A stretch of DNA of 8,323 bases from an uncultured Pseudomonadota bacterium (GTDB lineage Bacteria > Pseudomonadota > Gammaproteobacteria > Burkholderiales > SG8-41), in NCBI GenBank assembly GCA_946885605.1, contig CAMPGR010000146.1, positions 1-8,323 of the forward strand, in the 5' to 3' direction. Made by a program: the position numbers and the translations under genes. The notes under the pieces are model-generated. The model did no database searches and was not told the origin of the DNA. It saw nothing but the letters and a program-made list of their open reading frames with translations. Below are positions 6,298 through 8,323 of the stretch, one piece after another; position 1 is the first letter of the stretch, and every line of letters begins with the position of its first letter.

Positions 6298-7718
6298 AAA
6301 TTGAGCGTGCGCTGGTCCACGGCGAGCGCCGCCTCCTTCATCGCCTCCGCCAGGGACGGGTGCGCGTGACAGATGAGCGCGATGTCTTCCGAGGCTGCGC
6401 CAAACTCCATAGCGACCACCGCCTCCGCGATCAGTTCCGAGGCCATCGGCCCGATGAGGTGCGCGCCAAGGATGCGGTCGGTGCGCGCATCCGCGAGCAG
6501 CTTGGCAAAGCCTGTGGTGTCACCCATCGCCCGTGCGCGGCCGTTCGCCATGAAGGGAAACGTCCCCGCGCGATATTCCACGCCCTCCGCCTTCAGTTGC
6601 TGCTCGCTCTTCCCGACCCAGGCGATCTCCGGCGAAGTGTAGATGACCCACGGCACGGTATTGAAGTCGACGTGCCCGTGCTGGCCGGCTATGCGCTGCG
6701 CCACCGCGACGCCCTCTTCTTCCGCCTTGTGCGCCAGCATCGGCCCGCGCACCACGTCGCCGATCGCCCATACGTTGGGGAGATTGGTGCGGCACGCTTC
6801 GTCCACGGCGATGAAACCGCGTTCGTCGAGTTGGAGCCCGACTGTCTCGACCTCGAGCCCCGCGGTGTTGGGGACTCGGCCAATGGCGACGATCAGCCGA
6901 TCGAAGGTTGAATTCTGCTCCTTGCCCGTCCCATCCAGATACTCCACCGTGACGTTCTTCTTGCTCGTCACGCGCGTGATATTCGCGCCCATCCGGATGT
7001 CCAGCCCCTGCTTGGTGAACACCTTCAGCGCTTCGGCCGCGACCTGCTCGTCAGCGGAGGAAAGGAACGCGGGCAGCGCCTCGAGGATCGTCACCTGTGA
7101 CCCCAGGCGGCGCCATACGCTTCCCATCTCGAGGCCGATCACACCCGCCCCCACTACACCGAGCCGCTTCGGCACTTCGGGAATGGCAAGCGCACCGGCA
7201 TTGTCGAGAATCAACTGGTTGTCGAAATCGGCGCCCGGGAGGGCGCGCGCGTTGGATCCCGTGGCGACGATGACGTGCTTCGCCGAAAGCGCCTCTTCGC
7301 TCGCGCCGGAGACCGCGACTTCCCAGCGGCCGTCGCTGCCCCCCGCGAAGCGGCCGTGCCCGTGGAAGAACGCGACCTTGTTCTTCCTAAAGAGATAGAG
7401 GATGCCGTCGTTGTTCTGCTTCACCACCCGATCCTTGCGCTTCAACATCTGCGCGAGGTCGAGCTTGAGCTCCTTCACCCGGATGCCGTGCTCGGCGAAC
7501 GAATGGCCCACGTGCTCGTAGTTCTCGGAAGATTGCAGTAGCGCCTTCGAAGGGATGCAGCCCACGTTGGTGCACGTGCCGCCGAGCGCGGGCTTGCCGC
7601 CGTCCGCTTTCCATTCATCGACGCATGCCGTCTGCAACCCGAGTTGCGCCGCGCGTATCGCGGCGATGTAGCCGCCCGGCCCGCCGCCGATCACCACCAC
7701 GTCGAACTCTTTGCTCAT
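6294..7718 (-). CDS. lpdA: Dihydrolipoyl dehydrogenase, E3 component of the 2-oxoglutarate dehydrogenase complex
   Basis: A 474-residue flavoprotein disulfide reductase that reoxidises the dihydrolipoyl group of E2 with NAD+. The FAD-binding GGGPGG is at 11–16. The redox-active disulfide is C49–C54 in [16 protein letters not shown]. The NAD-binding GAGVIGLE is at 190–197, followed by the acidic E213 (VTILE) that favours NAD over NADP. The second FAD motif [19 protein letters not shown] is at 318–336, and the catalytic His–Glu pair is H453/E458 in HAHPSLAEA. All key residues are present and the length is normal. The ATG overlaps the odhB stop by 4 bp (ATGA, 7715–7718) and the gene overlaps zapE by 4 bp downstream, so the three are one transcription unit. 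Direct linkage to odhB suggests it serves the 2-oxoglutarate complex; it could also serve other lipoyl systems such as glycine cleavage. Confidence 0.96.
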   Translation of the reverse strand: MSKEFDVVVIGGGPGGYIAAIRAAQLGLQTACVDEWKADGGKPALGGTCTNVGCIPSKALLQSSENYEHVGHSFAEHGIRVKELKLDLAQMLKRKDRVVKQNNDGILYLFRKNKVAFFHGHGRFAGGSDGRWEVAVSGASEEALSAKHVIVATGSNARALPGADFDNQLILDNAGALAIPEVPKRLGVVGAGVIGLEMGSVWRRLGSQVTILEALPAFLSSADEQVAAEALKVFTKQGLDIRMGANITRVTSKKNVTVEYLDGTGKEQNSTFDRLIVAIGRVPNTAGLEVETVGLQLDERGFIAVDEACRTNLPNVWAIGDVVRGPMLAHKAEEEGVAVAQRIAGQHGHVDFNTVPWVIYTSPEIAWVGKSEQQLKAEGVEYRAGTFPFMANGRARAMGDTTGFAKLLADARTDRILGAHLIGPMASELIAEAVVAMEFGAASEDIALICHAHPSLAEAMKEAALAVDQRTLNL

Positions 7719-8323
7719 ATGTCCAGCAGCATGCGCGCCGGATCCTCCAGCGCGTCCTTGATCGCGACGAGAGAGAGCACCGCCTCCCGGCCGTCGATGA
7801 GGCGGTGGTCGTACGACAGCGCGAGATAGTTCATCGGCCGGATCACGATCTGCCCGTTCTCCACCACCGGCCGCTCCTTCGTGAGGTGTATCCCGAGGAT
7901 TGCGCTCTGCGGCGGATTGATGATCGGCGTCGAAAGCATGGAGCCGAAGACGCCGCCGTTCGAGATCGAGAACGTGCCGCCCGTGAGATCCTCTATTCCG
8001 AGCTTGCCGTTCTGGGCGCGCGCCCCGAAGTCCGCGATCGTCTTCTCGATTTCGGCGAGCGAGAGCTGGTCGGCATTGCGGATGATCGGCACGACGAGCC
8101 CGCGCGGACTCGCCACCGCGATGCCGATGTCGTAATAGCCGTGGTAGACGATGTCGTTGCCGTCGATGGACGCGTTCACGACCGGAAACTTCTTGAGCGC
8201 GTAGACCGCCGCCTTCACGAAGAACGACATGAAGCCGAGCCGCACGCCGTGTTCCTTCTCGAAGCGGTCCTTGTAGCGGTTGCGGAGATCCATCACCGGC
8301 TGCATGTTCACTTCGTTGAACGT
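7715..8323 (-). CDS. odhB: Dihydrolipoyllysine-residue succinyltransferase (E2 of 2-oxoglutarate dehydrogenase), C-terminal part
   Basis: The last 202 residues of the E2 acyltransferase; the frame is open to the right edge, so the lipoyl and E1/E3-binding domains lie outside. The fragment is the catalytic domain. It begins [14 protein letters not shown], close to the family's TTFNEV(D/N)M motif, and continues with [57 protein letters not shown] and [10 protein letters not shown]. The active-site segment [13 protein letters not shown] has catalytic His and Asp at fragment residues 173 and 177. The NPPQSAILG and GSMLSTPI sequences point to the succinyl-transferring E2 (OdhB/SucB) rather than pyruvate dehydrogenase E2. 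It transfers succinyl from lipoyl-lysine to CoA, giving succinyl-CoA. It ends in an ATGA overlap with lpdA. The E1 gene (sucA/odhA) is expected further right but is not in view. Confidence 0.95.
   Translation of the reverse strand, partial: TFNEVNMQPVMDLRNRYKDRFEKEHGVRLGFMSFFVKAAVYALKKFPVVNASIDGNDIVYHGYYDIGIAVASPRGLVVPIIRNADQLSLAEIEKTIADFGARAQNGKLGIEDLTGGTFSISNGGVFGSMLSTPIINPPQSAILGIHLTKERPVVENGQIVIRPMNYLALSYDHRLIDGREAVLSLVAIKDALEDPARMLLDI

Noticed and set aside
1..8323. CRISPR array, mobile element, tRNA/rRNA or defence island
   Set aside because: No regularly spaced long repeats, transposase or integrase genes, tRNA-like folds or defence-type proteins were seen. The genes are central metabolic or housekeeping types with uniform base composition.

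Overview
The window is 8.3 kb of GC-rich proteobacterial chromosome. The gene set and order (odhB–lpdA–zapE on one strand, AcuI/YhdH-type reductase, PrpE, DUF423 protein, cytoplasmic poly-HAMP kinase) fit a betaproteobacterium best. That placement is inferred from gene content and codon use; there is no rRNA or other marker. Coding density is high. There are no tRNA or rRNA genes, insertion sequences, CRISPR arrays or phage genes.

Layout. (1) 1–544, minus: the N-terminal 181 residues of a poly-HAMP hybrid sensor kinase that runs off the left edge. (2) 545–790: a 246-bp control region with four TGTAG/CTACA half-sites and a small hairpin plus T-run just before the kinase Shine-Dalgarno. (3) 791–1159, minus: a DUF423 membrane protein. 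(4) 1160–1292: a divergent promoter region with a perfect TATAAT. (5) 1293–2048, plus: an SDR-family oxidoreductase that has lost the catalytic tyrosine. It converges on the next block. (6) 8323–2088, all minus: odhB (3' part), lpdA, zapE, acuI, prpE. The first three genes are joined by 4-bp ATGA and GTGA overlaps. acuI and prpE follow after gaps of 62 and 83 bp, each with a strong Shine-Dalgarno.

How the genes work together. OdhB (E2) and Lpd (E3) are two of the three parts of the 2-oxoglutarate dehydrogenase complex (2-oxoglutarate to succinyl-CoA); the E1 gene presumably lies past the right edge. ZapE is an AFG1-type ATPase translationally coupled to lpdA. AcuI reduces acryloyl-CoA to propionyl-CoA with NADPH. 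PrpE activates propionate, and in some bacteria acrylate, to the CoA ester. Together they could feed acrylate, 3-hydroxypropionate-derived acryloyl-CoA or propionate into propionyl-CoA metabolism next to a TCA-cycle operon.

Nothing here is plainly a new system. The points most worth a second look are the tyrosine-less SDR, the acuI–prpE pair behind a leader with two mutually exclusive hairpins, and the TGTAG half-site cluster before the kinase gene.
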